From Micromussa lordhowensis (lineage: Eukaryota > Cnidaria > Anthozoa > Scleractinia > Lobophylliidae): a DNA stretch of 64,000 nt. Of the stretch, positions 1 to 20,903 are shown in pieces; the stretch's first letter is position 1; every line of letters starts with the position of its first letter. The position numbers and the translations under genes are program-made. Location: positions 18,892,302 to 18,956,301 of the forward strand of contig OZ026600.1 of NCBI GenBank assembly GCA_964020085.1, given 5' to 3'. Below the pieces are notes generated by a model that was given only the letters and a program-made list of their open reading frames with translations, searched no databases and was not told the origin of the DNA.

Positions 1-87
1 CTCTTTAGCTACACCCTTAAAGGGCCTGGGACAAGACAGTCAAGGTTTACTCAAGCTCCAAAAAACCTGTGTTTTCCTTAAATTACT

Positions 88-368
88 CTTTACAACTTGC
101 AAAGTTTTTTTCACAAAAGGTAGGTGGCTCAAAAATCAAAGTAGCAGCTTTTTTTTAGCCAGCAGCCAGCGCTTGATGAGAACCCTGCTGTATTGTGCTC
201 TAAAGCACGACAGTTTACTTTAAACATAATGTTTAAAGTAAACTGTCGTGCTTTAGAGCACAATACAGCAGGGTTCTCATCAAGCGCTGGCTGCTGGCTA
301 AAAAAAAGCCGCTACTTTGATTTTTGAGCCACCTACCTTTTGTGAAAAAACTTTGCAAGTTATAAAGG
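88..368. repeat. Near-perfect palindromic fold-back element (MITE-like)
   Basis: Two arms of about 133 bases mirror each other around base 228 with a one-base spacer; position p pairs with 456-p. Mismatches are very few (for example in the GTAGCAGC/GCCGCTAC segment). RNA or single-stranded DNA from it would form one long hairpin. It lies in a 3' intron or the 3' region of the Ena/VASP gene. No transposase is encoded, so a non-autonomous fold-back element is the simplest reading. Confidence 0.85.
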
Positions 369-414
369 GAGGCCATAATTAACCAGAAATTATTAAAGGA
401 AGGATCTTACTCAC

Positions 415-9045
<8,631 letters not shown>

Positions 9046-9555
9046 ACTGAAGTATGACAATCAATGATTATCGTTACAAGGCAATTGAACAATCCAATGC
9101 TCGTCTGAACGACTGCTATTCCAAAACTGCTCAATGAATAACTCGTAAGATTGGGAAATTCAAGCTCGGGTATTTCAAAATCGCCGCACCCAAACTGTTC
9201 TTTCTCTTGAATTGGTCGACTGCACTCGACTCGGATGCCGTCTAAGTCCCGTGATTAAGAAATAAAGGTCCACAACAATTCAATAGAGCGCCGATTGGAA
9301 CGTTCACTTCCGAAAATTGGGCCACAAGGAAGGCATGAGAGTCTTTATCTTGTGGTGTATTCCACCGGATATGCCCACCTCACACTGCCGCCATTGCCGC
9401 CATATGACGTCATTCGAACTCGCCCCAATCTGCCACTCGGGCGATATCACCCCCACGTGATTTTTCTTGTTTGTTCCGCATACCTGGGTAAGGTTGGTAG
9501 TCTGCCTGGTAGTCTCCTCTACAACTGTAGTCTCCTCCGCAGCCGTTTTTTTTTA
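9046..9555. other. Upstream region of the Ena/VASP gene
   Basis: This non-coding stretch should hold the 5' UTR and promoter of the minus-strand Ena/VASP gene, because the ATGAG start exon ends at 9045. I see no clear TATA box or other recognisable element. The right part grades into retrotransposon-derived sequence at about 9556. Confidence 0.4.
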
Positions 9556-9627
9556 CAGAATCGTGAAGAATTAGAACGACAGGAAAAGGAGCTTCAAGTG
9601 GTAAACGAAGAAATAATTAAACCACGC

Positions 9628-10287
9628 CAGGAGCCCATTACCCATTACGATTGTCTTTTAAAATACTGTCGGAACCCCTCCAAAGAGGATTCCTTCAAGG
9701 TGTCCGCCATATTTATTTCCCATGTGGACGAGTCATAGCCCATTGCAGAAACGTGAGAGGACTGGGACGAGTTTCTTATATTGATTAGATTGAAAATCTA
9801 AACATTTCAACTGAAATGTTACTGAATGAAAAGCTACCCAGCCAAGTTTGAGAGTTTTCAGTTGAAAATTGTTCAAATGGGAGAATCTCAAAAGTTGCAA
9901 AATTCCATACTCCTTATAATTTTGTGGCTTGTCTACCCAATCCATACAAACTCTCTATTTTAGGTGATATTTGAAGAGCTACCATTTAACCATTTTCCTT
10001 CTCTAAATACTTCTATTCTTGGTAAATATTCTCAAATATAGATGATCTTTCATTTGAATATCTTAGTTTTTCAAACAAACGGAAAACAACCATACTCTTT
10101 CCCAGTCCTCTCACGTTTCTGCAATTGCCTATTCCTAGTTACGTATTAACAGTCTCTTACGCAATCGCTTATGATTGGTTACCCAACTAATTCGCGGGAA
10201 AGGCTGGTTTAAAAATAACTCTACTTGTGAAAACGCCGTTTCACAGACTCTGTATGGAAGTTGCACGCTCCGGGTAATGGGCTCCTG
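9628..10287. mobile_element. Nested MITE inside the BEL gag, with a second inverted repeat inside it
   Basis: The outer ends are inverted copies of CAGGAGCCCATTACCC. The flanks ACCACGC (9621-9627) and ACGACGC (10288-10294) look like a target duplication with one mismatch; with ends starting CAG this suggests a hAT-like origin. Inside, 9743-10124 is bounded by its own inverted repeat TTGCAGAAACGTGAGAGG, so a second element may be nested. The gag-like reading resumes after 10294. Confidence 0.6.
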
Positions 10288-10514
10288 ACGACGCCAGGAA
10301 TTGGAAAACGAAGTAGATGAGCATTTGATTCTAGAACAGGAATTACCGAGGAATATCATTCGCTTCCCTCACAACAGAATAAATCAATTGCAAACCCTCA
10401 GCAACACCAAGAAAACAAGGCAGCTCAAAAATCACGCGACCACGTGTACGCAGTTGAAACAACATCCGTTCCATCAATGTTTCTGACGCCGGTTCCATCG
10501 CTAATAACCGTGAA

Positions 10515-11234
10515 ATGCATGGGCAATTGGAAAGAATCCGAATTCCAATTTTTTCAGGAAATAAGATGGACTTTCAACGCTGGAACGCGGCTTTCACAAG
10601 TTGTGTTGACATGACTTCATTATCGCCGCAATTCAAGATGTTGCGCTTGGAGGCATGTCTAGCCGGAGAGGCCGCGAACACAATTAAAGGATTAGGATAC
10701 TCATTATCATTACGGGATAATAAGCATCGTCATTCTAGAAGGTTTACTAGAAGCTATTTCAGCGACAAGAACGGAAAAGGCAATCAAAAGTGTTGTGTAT
10801 GTACCGGGAACCAAGTACTGTTACAGTGTGAAGCATTTCAAAAACTTCCCGTTGACGAAAGATGGCAAATTGTCAAACGATTTGGTCTGTGCTTCCGATG
10901 TTTGGCGGATAACCATCATGGCAAGCCCTGCCCAAGAAGCAAGCAATGTGGCATTAACGGATATACAGGAACTCATCAAAATATAAGGCGCCACCTGCTC
11001 AATTTCGTCTGCGACCAGAAGCAGAATCGTACGTTCAAACTTCGACCACGCCCCTTCAGCCAACGACCAACGCAAATGAGAGATCGAGAGAAACCGTGGA
11101 GGGGAATGGTACCAGGCAATCCGTTACTATGGAAACGTTTGGACATCAAGAAGGACAACCAGAGGTGGCGTTACGAACAGTCCCGATCATCTGAAAGAAC
11201 GGAAACAGGAGAATTATGGTTTACTGTTTGTTAG
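10515..11234 (+). pseudogene. BEL/Pao gag remnant with zinc knuckles
   Basis: The start matches the BEL/Pao gag pattern in which a short peptide (IPIFSGNKMDFQRWNAAF) precedes an LRLEACLAGEAANTIKG-like segment. An internal deletion follows, then a cysteine-rich region (CCVCTGN...CEAFQKLPVDERWQIVK...CFRCLADNHHGKPC) typical of the zinc-knuckle part of BEL Gag-Pol. The piece is shorter than an intact Gag because the middle is missing. It overlaps the protease segment in another frame, a sign of frameshift decay. Confidence 0.8.
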
Positions 11235-14200
11235 ATGAAGGTAGTGACACGACTTATGTGAATGAAGATGTCGTTAGCGAGCTCGGACTAACAGGCGAGA
11301 AAGAACCAATCACAATCAACGTAGCAAATGACCAAACCCTCCGCTTTATGTCAAGCTCATTTGAGATTGGACTTGAGAGTACCGACGGCCGAGTAGACAC
11401 GAAGAAAACCGCCAAGACTTCAAACAAAATCTGCGGTGGTTTGTTAACGTTCCCAAGGCTCGCAAAGGGAAATCGAATCGACGTAGTTCTGGGAGCAGAC
11501 CATTACGAACTGATTTATTCGATGAAAGAAATGACTGGAGACCCGAATGAACCCTGCGCGAGACTATGCCCCATAGGATGGACTGCCATTGGAAAGATTC
11601 AGAACCTGGACACAAAGGAGAGTCACTGCACTGGCTTCCATCGCATATTTCGTCTGCAAATCGAGAGAGGAGAGCCCACGTTACCTGAGAAGGACACCTT
11701 AGAGCTAAACCACTTGCTGAAACGTTTCTGGGATCTGGAAAGCATTGGAATTATCCCAACCGGTCCGCAGCTGACACCGGAAGATAAGTTGGCATGGGAT
11801 AAAGGAAGTAGCCGTGGCATATCAACAGGTGATTAACGACTACTTGGATAAGAAGTATATTCGCCGTGTTCCTGATGATGAGCTAACGCCCAAATGTCGG
11901 TGGCTCGTACCCCACTATCCAGTCGTGCGACCGGAGAAAGCAACATCCAAAGTGCGACTAGTCTTCGACCGTTCAGCGCCTTTTGAGGGAAAGAGTTTAA
12001 ATACTGAAGCCCTAACCAGACCGAAACTTCAAAGTGACGTCTTTGACATCCTCGTGAAGTTCAAAAAGGAATGGGTGGCTCTCGTTGGAGACATCAGTCA
12101 AATGTGCTACCAGCTTCTGTTATTTCCAGAAGACCGACCGATGCATCGTTTTCTTTGGCGAAACATGGAGATTAACAAAGAACCCGAAGTGTACGAGTTT
12201 CTCCGCTTCGTGTTTGGTGGTTGCTACTGCCCATTCTGTGCGCAATTTACCTGGCAGAAGCATGCAGAAATCCACTCGTACTCTCTGGCTGCGAGTGCAG
12301 TAAAGAATCTTTGTTACATGGATGATCTCATGCCGTCCGTGGATATCATTAAGAAGGCCATAGAAACAAGACGCCAGTTGACAGAGATGGGCGATAAAGC
12401 TGGATTCCACGTGAGAAAGTGGGTTTCGAATCTTCACGGAAGTGTTAGCAGATGTTTCCGTAGATGTCCGTGCTTCTGAAATTGATCTAGAGAAGAACTC
12501 ATTGCCCGTAACGAAAACGCTTGGTGTGTCCTGGACCGCACGAGAAGACCAGTTCCTGTTTTATTATTCGCCTCCTTCGAAGGACTTTGAATTCACTTAG
12601 CGGAACGTCCTAAAGAAGACAGCAACCTTATTTGATCCACTTGGATTTTTCTCCCCGTTCGTGGTTAAAGCAAAGCTGTCCATGCAGAAAGCATGGCTGG
12701 ACGCATTGGAATGGGATGAAGGCCTCCCGTCTGAGCAAAGAGAACAATGGAAGACCTGGTTCAGCGAATTGCCCCTCCTTGAAGAAATCAAAATTCCGCG
12801 TTGTTTAAAAGACACAAGTAAGAAAGAAAGCTCTATCACTCTGCACACCTTCTCCGACGCAGCCGTCTATAGCGGACACAAATTCGACGATGGAAGTGTC
12901 ACTACTCGTCTTATCGCATCCAAGACCCGTTTGGCTCCGTTTAAGACTGTGAGCTTTCCTACGCTTGAGCTTATGGGCGCTGTCATCGGTCTACGATTGG
13001 CAAATCAAGTCTGTTCAGCACTCGGATCCCTTCAAGCAATGTCACATACTGGGTGGACCACTTGAATGTGGGCTATTGGATCAGGGGACAGAGCCGCGAA
13101 TATAAACCCTTCGTTGCTTACCTCGTGGGCGAGATTCACGAAAAATATAACCCTGACCAACGGCGTTACATACCAACAGATATGAATCCCGCAGATCTTG
13201 GAACCAGAGGGATGACAGCGCAAGAGCTAACCGACAGTACAAAGTGGTGGAACACGGGCCTAATTTCCTATACAGTCCCGAGGCAGAGTGACCTGAACGC
13301 AAGTTTGACAAACCGTCACGTGAAGCACTATGCGAGCGCAAATAAACATCCAGACCGATTAACGAAAGCTCAACAAGCTACAATGCCATTCAGCGGTTGG
13401 TCAATGAGCCCGAAGTAGAAGAAGTAGAGTGGCGTTTAGAACCCTCCAGATATTCCAAGTGGTATAAAGTGAAACCCAAAGGACAGTTGGAGGTCGGATT
13501 ATCATTGGTGCGGGTCAAAAGTTTGGTAGAACGATTTGTCAGCAACTGCCGTAGGCCTGAAAATCACATAGTACTTGGAGAACTAACTCCAGTAGAGCTC
13601 ATGACAGTCAAAACAGCAATCATCAGAGAAGCCCAAAATGAAGCATACAGTGACGAAATCGAGGCACTGGCAAAGAACAAACCTCTCCCGCGGAAATCCA
13701 CCCAGGATTGTACATTCGAACACGAGGCTGCGGCACTCCAACGATCACCCAAATGATGTAAAATTCCCTATTATTTTGCCAAAGAGGAATCATGTCACCC
13801 GACTAATTGTGAAGTACCATCACGAAAGTGAAGGCCATCAGATGGCTGTGAACTACACCATGAACCACTTGCGAGAGAAGTACCTAGTTATCCATGTCCG
13901 TGAGGAGGTCAAACGAGTAAACAGAGACTGCCGTGAATGTGCAAGGCATTTTAAAGTCCAGCCAGTCCAGCAGCAAATGGCTCCATTGCCAAAGATCCGT
14001 CTCCAAAACCGTTCGCTAACTATGGAGTTGATTTTGGAGGACCGTACCTTACCGTTCAAGGGCGTGGACGATCTCGTGCCATTGTTTGTTTTTGTGCTTG
14101 CAAACACACTGCTGCCATTAAGAGATGGCGACTTCATTGGATACTGGGGCGTTCCTCAACGCTTTGGTGCGAATGGCGGCAAGGAGAGGATGGCCGACGA

Positions 14201-14514
14201 AAATGCTGAGTGACAATGGAACGAATTTCCTGGGTGCCGAGAAAGAGATCAGGGACTTAGTGAATCAACTAGAGCATGATCGGCGCCAGCGTATGACATC
14301 AAATCACGGCGTCACTTGGTATTGGAATCCTCCGGCTGCTCCCCATTTTGGAGGTGTGTTTGAATCGATGATCAAATCGTCAAAGCGAGCAATTTATGCT
14401 GTCCTGAAAGATGCAGATATCAACGACGAAGAGCTGCAAACAACATTCATTGGAGTCGAAAGTCTAATGAACTCAAGACCGCTGATCACATCGAGTGACG
14501 AGTCCGCCGAATGA
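11216..14514 (+). pseudogene. BEL/Pao pol remnant: protease, reverse transcriptase, RNase H, integrase
   Basis: The protease lies near 11,216-11,480 (LLDEGSDTTYVNEDVVSELG; the usual DSG/DTG site reads DEGSD). The reverse transcriptase spans about 11,700-12,660, with the palm motif YMDD at 12315-12326 and the FGGCYCPFCAQFTWQKHAE segment. An RT connection and RNase H-like part (HTFSDAAVYSG) follows at 12,660-13,030. The integrase includes an H2C2-type zinc region (13,800-13,970) and SDNGTNFLGA at about 14,210 with a following PHFGGVFESMIKS segment. A LTPNHFLIG-type C-terminal region continues in broken frames to about 14,930. At least six frame changes and in-frame stops show it cannot make a single polyprotein. 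Confidence 0.88.
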
Positions 14515-15009
14515 CGAGCCAGTACTCACACCAAATCACTTCCTAATTGGTCAAATCATAGTTAGTATGGTCAAATGGGTGGTGATTTCATTCCCGAAAG
14601 TGTGGAGAGTAAAGCATTTAATCCACGGAAACGCTGGAGGCGTGTGCAAAAATTAACTCGACATGTGTGGGGACGCTGGATGAAAGAATACCTACCCCAC
14701 ATCGGCTCCTGTCAGAAGTGGTTCTTTCCTACGGAGAATTGACCTTAAAATTGGAGATGTCGTAATGGTCATCGATCCTTGTGTAGCTTGAAGAGAGTGG
14801 AAAGTTGGCCGAATTGAACGCACTTATCCGGGCAGTGACCAGCTCGTCAGATGATGATGTTAGAGTTGGAGACAAGGTTCTCAAGCGACCTGTGTCAAGA
14901 ATTTCCCCGTTGGAATTTGCCAATACTGATTAAGACCTGCGAATGTCGAACAGTGACTTTTACTTAAGTTTACTTGTATAGACGAATTGTAAATCTCACT
15001 TTCCAATTC

Positions 15010-15020
15010 GGGAGGGGAAA
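15010..15020 (+). other. Polypurine tract of the BEL element
   Basis: The purine run GGGAGGGGAAA sits directly before the TGTTAAG start of the 3' LTR, the expected primer site for plus-strand DNA synthesis. Confidence 0.75.
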
Positions 15021-15021
15021 A

Positions 15022-15230
15022 TGTTAAGAATGATAGTTCCGTGACCGTGACACGTTGTGTTACCGAGTTAACAATTACATGTAATACGAGATTTTGTATT
15101 TTGAGCCTTTTGTTAGATCGTTCGTGTCGTGTTATTCGCATACCGAGGAGAATAAACCTACAAGTTGAACCGTTTAAGTTACTTCGTTGTTGTTTCGTTA
15201 TTTTACGATTGCTACCGTCAGTCGATTACA
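15022..15230 (+). repeat. 3' LTR of the BEL element
   Basis: This 209-base segment begins TG (TGTTAAGAATG) immediately after the polypurine tract and ends CA (GTCGATTACA). It contains GAATAAACC, a plausible polyadenylation signal. No matching 5' copy was found in the window, so the borders rest on TG/CA and tract position only. Confidence 0.65.
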
Positions 15231-18017
15231 ACCGGGGCCACTAACTCTTCCATTGTGGCGAGGCTTCGAATGATGGGTTTTAAAATTCACAGAGGTAGAG
15301 GAGTATTGTCCAGTCTCTGAACTCTCCCTTCCCATGTGCTATCTAATAGGGGTTGAGCCCAGGCTCGAGAAGAGGAAGCCTGTACCTCTCGCCTGGTGTT
15401 CAACCCCTATCTAAGGGAAAGCCCTACGAAGAAGGTTGACTTCAGGGATTGCTTGGACCAAGAGGGGTACGGGTGCGTAAGGGGGTGCTAACGTTGCCCG
15501 GCATACGCCTAACCCAACCGTGTATGGAGATTGAGCAGAATCGAGGAAATTCTATTCATCCTTATAGCTAAGTTCCTTAGGGTCCAAAACCTAAGCTAAA
15601 CTGGTTTCCTTGTTGTTCAGCGCAGAGGAGAAAAGATGGTACAAAGAAATGCTGATTATAGGCACGCAATACATGTAGACTTTTCTGAATTCTTCTTCCT
15701 GATCCTAGTTGTGCTTCCGTTTTTACACTGGACGTAAATTGAAACTTCGCAGTTGTAGACTGCAGTCGGGTTTTGGCCTGTGACTAGCATTTTTCTGGTT
15801 GTTGCAAGCTTTAATCCGATCCTTCACAACTTTTCTGGTCAAGTCCGGATGGACACAGTTCAGTGCTTGTGTTAGCATCCAGAGCAAACAAAAAAGGTTT
15901 TCAAGAAATCAGCACGCTGTATAAGCTTGGCTGGCTTTAGAGGACGCTGCTGTATCTCCCTCTCAGGCTTGGCTCGCTTATGCTCCCTAGTGATTATTTC
16001 GATTTTTCGTACTTAATTAATGTTTTTTTTTTCCGGAACAGGATCAAAAAGGGATCGAAGAATACCAGCTCCATAATATTATAGCAGTTACAGTTTTCTA
16101 GTTGTACTTCTGCTTTCCAACATTTCCCAACATACTGTAAGTAATAGCGATGTTCGTCATTTTTCTCACTTTTCAGTAAAAGTTGTCATTTCAATTTTAA
16201 TTGTAACTTTATATTATATATTGTTTCAAAGGATGGCTGTATTTCAGTCAGTTCTTCTTCTTTCATGAATCAGCGCTGCTCGTCTTTCTCGGTCGATATA
16301 ATAACAGGGCAGTTGCCAGTATGAGGCAAATTACAAACTGAGGCACATGCCACAGTAATTTTTTTTTTTCTGAATGGGGAAAGTAAAACACTGCTCAATG
16401 CCTAGGAAAAAATTATAACCATGGATACTTCCTCAGGCAGTCCTTATTTGTTTTCTAGGGGAGCTCCTGGTTTTGTTTTTTTCTCCCATTGGATCGCGGC
16501 TCAAGTTAAGTTATTACGCTGGGGGTAGAAGGAGGGAGTACGTGCAAAGGCAAATTTCGGCGCAAATTAACCCCTGGCGCGTTGTTCACTTTTCTCCAGA
16601 CACATTCTTTCCACAATCGTATTTTGGAAAGTCCCTGATATTGCGTACGTAATTTCTGCAATGCTGGTAAAGACTATTGGGCATAGTTTGTTAAAATTTA
16701 ACCGCAAAAATAGCGAAACTACACGCTGAACAATTACATCATTCCCTAATTTTTATTTTCTGGTCCAAAAAAAAGAAATCTCATTTTTATGGTTAATTAT
16801 TGCAATCAGGAGCTCCGCTTTTAGGCTTGGCTTAATCTATATATTACTATGCAGGGGTCCACAAGAGGCTATGTTACACTTGCGTTGATAAAACAAGGTC
16901 ACCTCCAGCTTTGCTGACATTCAAAGGCCAGGTCACTGCGCAGACCACTGTAAAATGGTCTATTTAACCATGGACATTGCATCAGTCATAATTTTGTTCT
17001 ACCGCTACGGCCATGAATAATGACGTAAAACACACTTCATTTCAGCTTTGACTTCTTTTAAAAACTGAAAAAGGGAGGAAATAGTCCGGTGAGGTCGTTC
17101 AATTGTAAATTTTTGCCAAGTTTGAATAAAATTAAGGGAGAAATTTCTATTAGGCTTTGTGTAAAGTTTGATCATGACATGTTGATGACAAATTGACAAT
17201 TCGATGATAAAAGTAGGGCTCACCAAGCAGCTCGTTTTTGAGTTGTAAGCAATGGCTTTTACACGTGCACCGGAAGATAATTTAAAAACCGCAACCTCGT
17301 TACCAGGCTCTCTCTCTTCTGCCTCCCTTGTCGTTGGGAGGAAGATCCCGGTTGCGGCTGGTCACGTGACCACCTGTGGCACAAACTTGTCCGCCGGGGT
17401 ATAGTCAACAAATAAATTTTGTCGATTTCAAATGAAGCGAAAGAAAGGCGAGGGCTGATCACCACACACGGGTAAATACACCTTTGGAATTCTCCATTCT
17501 ATATTCAGCGTATTGAAGTATCACTCTGATTTCAATATCAGCCGGTCGAACTAAGAAGTAAAACTGTTTCTCCGTTTCATTTCGCCTGAACCTCACGGCA
17601 CATTATTCACTATATATAAAACGATGGAACCGGCGGCGAGCGAATAAAAATTTTCCGCCGCTCCACCTCGAGGCTATTAATCCCACCGCCTCTACCCACG
17701 GGCATTTTGTACTCTCCCCAGTTTCGCTCGCATTAAGAGACCAAAATGGCGGCCCGTCGACTCAACGATCGACTTATACGATCTCACGTTACGTTTACAT
17801 TAGATATCTCACTTTTTACGAAAATGAAACGTCGCCAAACCATAGAGTAGATAATTTGGGTACCAGCCTCTCAAGATGTGAAGAGAAACTCGCGAAAGAC
17901 GAAGCAAAGCCGGGGAAAAAAATTAGGCGTGTGAGGCTTTTATTTTCACCAAACTCCACTGATAAGTCACCGAAGCGAAATTTTTTTCTAGTACTAGTGT
18001 AGCATCTTCTCCTCCTC
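15231..18017. other. Gene-poor stretch
   Basis: No convincing exon is seen. It holds a small inverted repeat at 15347-15411 (TAGGGGTTGAGCCCAGGC against GCCTGGTGTTCAACCCCTA). It also holds a dispersed repeat near 16,890-16,990 (CAAGGTCACCTCCAG ... CTGTAAAATGGTCT) that recurs in diverged form near 61,535-61,630. The rest is unclassified AT-rich sequence. Confidence 0.4.
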
Positions 18018-18145
18018 CTTCTTCTTCTTCTTCTTCTTCTTCTTCTTCTTCTTCTTCTTCTTCTTCTTCTTCTTCTTCTTCTTCTTCTTCTTCTTCTTCT
18101 TCTTCTTCTTCTTCTTCTTCTTCTTCTTCTTCTTCTTCTTCTTCT
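18018..18145. repeat. (TTC)n microsatellite
   Basis: About 128 bases of uninterrupted TTC/GAA trinucleotide repeat, a polypurine-polypyrimidine tract able to form triplex DNA. Confidence 0.98.
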
Positions 18146-18791
18146 GCTGATAGTTGTGAGCTAAGGTCGTTTTAAAATAACGAAAGCGCCACCCCCCCCC
18201 TCCCCCATTGTTTAGGCTTAAGGTTTAACTTTATTGAACACTCCCGAATAGGGTTTTTCAGTGAACAGTACAATAAATACTGAAATACAATAAGAATAAA
18301 ATTGTTTATTGCCTTTTTGGCCAAAGTTGATCTTTACCTTTCTGCATGGCAGTTCTCAAAATAAGGTGTAAAAACCGTATAAATTTCGCTTATAAAAAGG
18401 TTCGTATCACTGTAAAGCTACTAATAAGATGCAAAGTTAGAAGAAAAAAATATTTTGAAGATTTGATCTGATGGTTAGTGCTCACGAGCCTTCAAACGCA
18501 AAACTAATAATTTATTGCTGTGAAAATTCAGTTTGAGCTTGATGAAGATAACGTTTTCTGATCTTCGCCACTTGGCTGGAAAAGGCCAAGATGAAAATTA
18601 TTTATAATATCAAAAAGCCTCACAAGTTTTGGCGCATTGATGACCGACTAACAGTTCTTTAAAATCCATAAAATCTACATACCCAGTTGGTGTGCTTGAA
18701 CCAAGGTCCATTGACACAAAAATGAAGCCTGAGTTTTTCGCTCCTAATTAAGTGTCAAAGTGGTCATCAACGCGGTCATAAGGGAGTTTAA
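18146..18791. other. Intergenic, no feature recognised
   Basis: AT-rich sequence between the microsatellite and the Harbinger-like element. It includes a short C-rich run near 18,190 and nothing coding that I can support. Confidence 0.4.
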
Positions 18792-19386
18792 AGGCCGAGA
18801 CACACGATGCGACAAGGTTGCTGCAACAAATCGCCTCGTGTGACATGTGAAAACCATTGTCACTGCGACAGAATTTTGTCGCTGCGATCTGTCGCACGAA
18901 TTCAAACCAGTTTGAATTCGTGTGACATATCGCAGCGACAAAATAAGCGCAAGCAGCCTTGTCACAGCGTGTGCACGCTTCTGCGACAAGTCGCAGCGAC
19001 AAAATTAAAATCAACCAATGAAGGAGCATCAATTATTTTCCATGATCCCTCAGAAAACCATTCAAAATGGCGAACGAACAGAATCCTCGATGGCCAGTTC
19101 CTTAATTCTCCTTGAAACCCACTGACGTGACCAGCCTCTTCTTTCGACGTGTTTATATTTGTCGTCGCCTAGCAGCATCATAAACAGAACTAGAAGTTTC
19201 TTTTTGTTACACCTTCGCTGTACTCGCTGGTCCGCCATGTTACACTTGGAAACTAGTATGTTCACATTTCCCTTCCAAATTCGCTTGCGTGCCCAGAACA
19301 AGTGTCTTGTCGCAGCAGAAGTGCAGACGAGGCGACTTGTCGCAGCGACGTGTCGCCGTGATTTGTCGCATCGTGTGTCTCGGCCT
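18792..19386. mobile_element. PIF/Harbinger-like non-autonomous element
   Basis: The terminal inverted repeats are 24 bases identical, beginning AGGCCGAGACACACGATGCG. The element is flanked by the 3-bp duplication TAA (18789-18791 and 19387-19389), as in PIF/Harbinger. The subterminal parts carry many inverted GTCGCAGCGAC-like boxes. A minus-strand reading frame from 19238 to 19062 (RRGWSRQWVSRRIKELAIED) resembles the N-terminal end of Harbinger transposases and then stops, so this looks like an internally deleted copy. Confidence 0.65.
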
Positions 19387-19389
19387 TAA

Positions 19390-20903
19390 GAAAACCACGA
19401 CAGCAAACGGGAAAGTCGCTAAACAAAAGGTTTAATGAGCAGAGCAATGGCTGTGCACGTGCGTTATAATTCTTGGTACAATTCTTTGTCGTCCTCTACA
19501 AAAACAACAACGTGAAATGACCAAATTCTGCGTTGTGTGGAGAATGTGAACCACGACGGCTAAGTATTTTTTAAACTTTTATTTCATCAAATGTTTCGCA
19601 CTGTCCCAGATTCAGTTTCGTGATAGTTTTGACATTAAGGTGAGGGTAAACGTGAAGGCTGTTTTGAGGCCGCTTAACACGGCCTTTCTGCCTAAATCTC
19701 GGTCACGTTTCAAGTGTCACTAAATATAATCTCTCTGCTCATCTCATTAACCACTGTTTGGCGGTTTTGTGTAAATTTTTGGGTGATTTTGGGGCGTTTT
19801 GGGAAAGAGATATTTTTTCTCAAAGGATGGGTTAAATTGAGGAAAATATGAAATGTTAAATATTTGATGGATTTGGAAAATTGAAATTTGAAGTGAAGAA
19901 TTAGTAGACGGGTAGTGTTTCCAACCCACCTTAATCCTAACAATTTCCTTTTTATATCACTTCAAATTTCACGCCTATTCATGTTTACCCCCGCCTTAAG
20001 AAACAAAGGAAAATGACTTAAGTGTATCGTGAAAATCGTATAGGTGAAATATAAAATCATTTCAGTTTTAATCGACGTTGTCCTCGGCGTCGCGTCCTGG
20101 TTTCTTAAACTCACTATAATTGAAACGGCCACTGAAACACGGTACAGGAAAACCAAAGGGAAACGAAGCGCTAGCTAAGGAAAGGGAAGAAAAGCTGCTT
20201 GCTGGAGAAACCAAGTCCAGGCTGGGGTCAAGAATCGGACCAGAAATACTTTTAATAAACCTATTTACAGTTCTAGAATACTAGAAGAAAAAGTGTTCCA
20301 AGCAAATGGAACAGGATCCGAAAAACGGCTAATGATCTCTCCCGGGATGACAAGGAGGTGCTGCTGGCTGAAATATCGTCCCTGTAATACACACCGAAGC
20401 CAGTTTTGTTTACTTGTTACAGATATTCTTAACCTACAGCAGCATTAATCACTATGATCAATTAACGTCCTAGCGAATAAATCACTGTGTATTTTCGAAG
20501 CAGTATTTCCGAGCTCCTCTGCTCTAGTTTGTTCAAGGAATGATTATCATCTTTTGCACGTTGACCTAGCCCGGTGTTTGCGACCTAACTGCACTACCTT
20601 TACAAATTGTGACAAGAGGAAAGCAGGTAAGTAAAAACTCATTGAAAACGTTTCAAACTCCACGGTAAAATCAAAAATGTACACAAGATGCGCGGAAGGC
20701 GCTTTCACTGTATTTCGTTTTCCATATTTCAAGCGCAGAATAAATTGGCTACATTCCTAAACTCTTATATTTACCTTGTTTCATAATATCGATCAATGAA
20801 TGACGCTTACGGAAACGCTCACGTAGTGGTGAAAGTTTGACTATTCGTGGTGAAAGATCTTCGTCTGTTACGACCTTACATTTGCCTCTCTTTTCAACAT
20901 CGA
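19390..20903. other. Intergenic, downstream of the cGAS-like gene
   Basis: This lies 3' of the minus-strand cGAS-like gene and should include its 3' UTR. I see no coding exon or structured repeat that I can support. Confidence 0.4.

Larger units (their letters stand above)
9556..15230 (+). mobile_element. Degenerate BEL/Pao LTR retrotransposon
   Basis: Gag, zinc-knuckle, aspartic protease, reverse transcriptase, RNase H and integrase segments follow each other in BEL/Pao order on the plus strand, ending in a polypurine tract and a 3' LTR. The coding region changes frame at least six times and contains stop codons. I found no 5' LTR between 9,050 and 10,300. The left part of gag is split by inserted inverted-repeat elements (9628-10287). 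This is an old, inactive copy. Confidence 0.9.

Noticed and set aside
9250..10300. Search for the 5' LTR of the BEL element
   Set aside because: No segment matching the start or end of the 3' LTR was found by eye, so a full-length element is not claimed.
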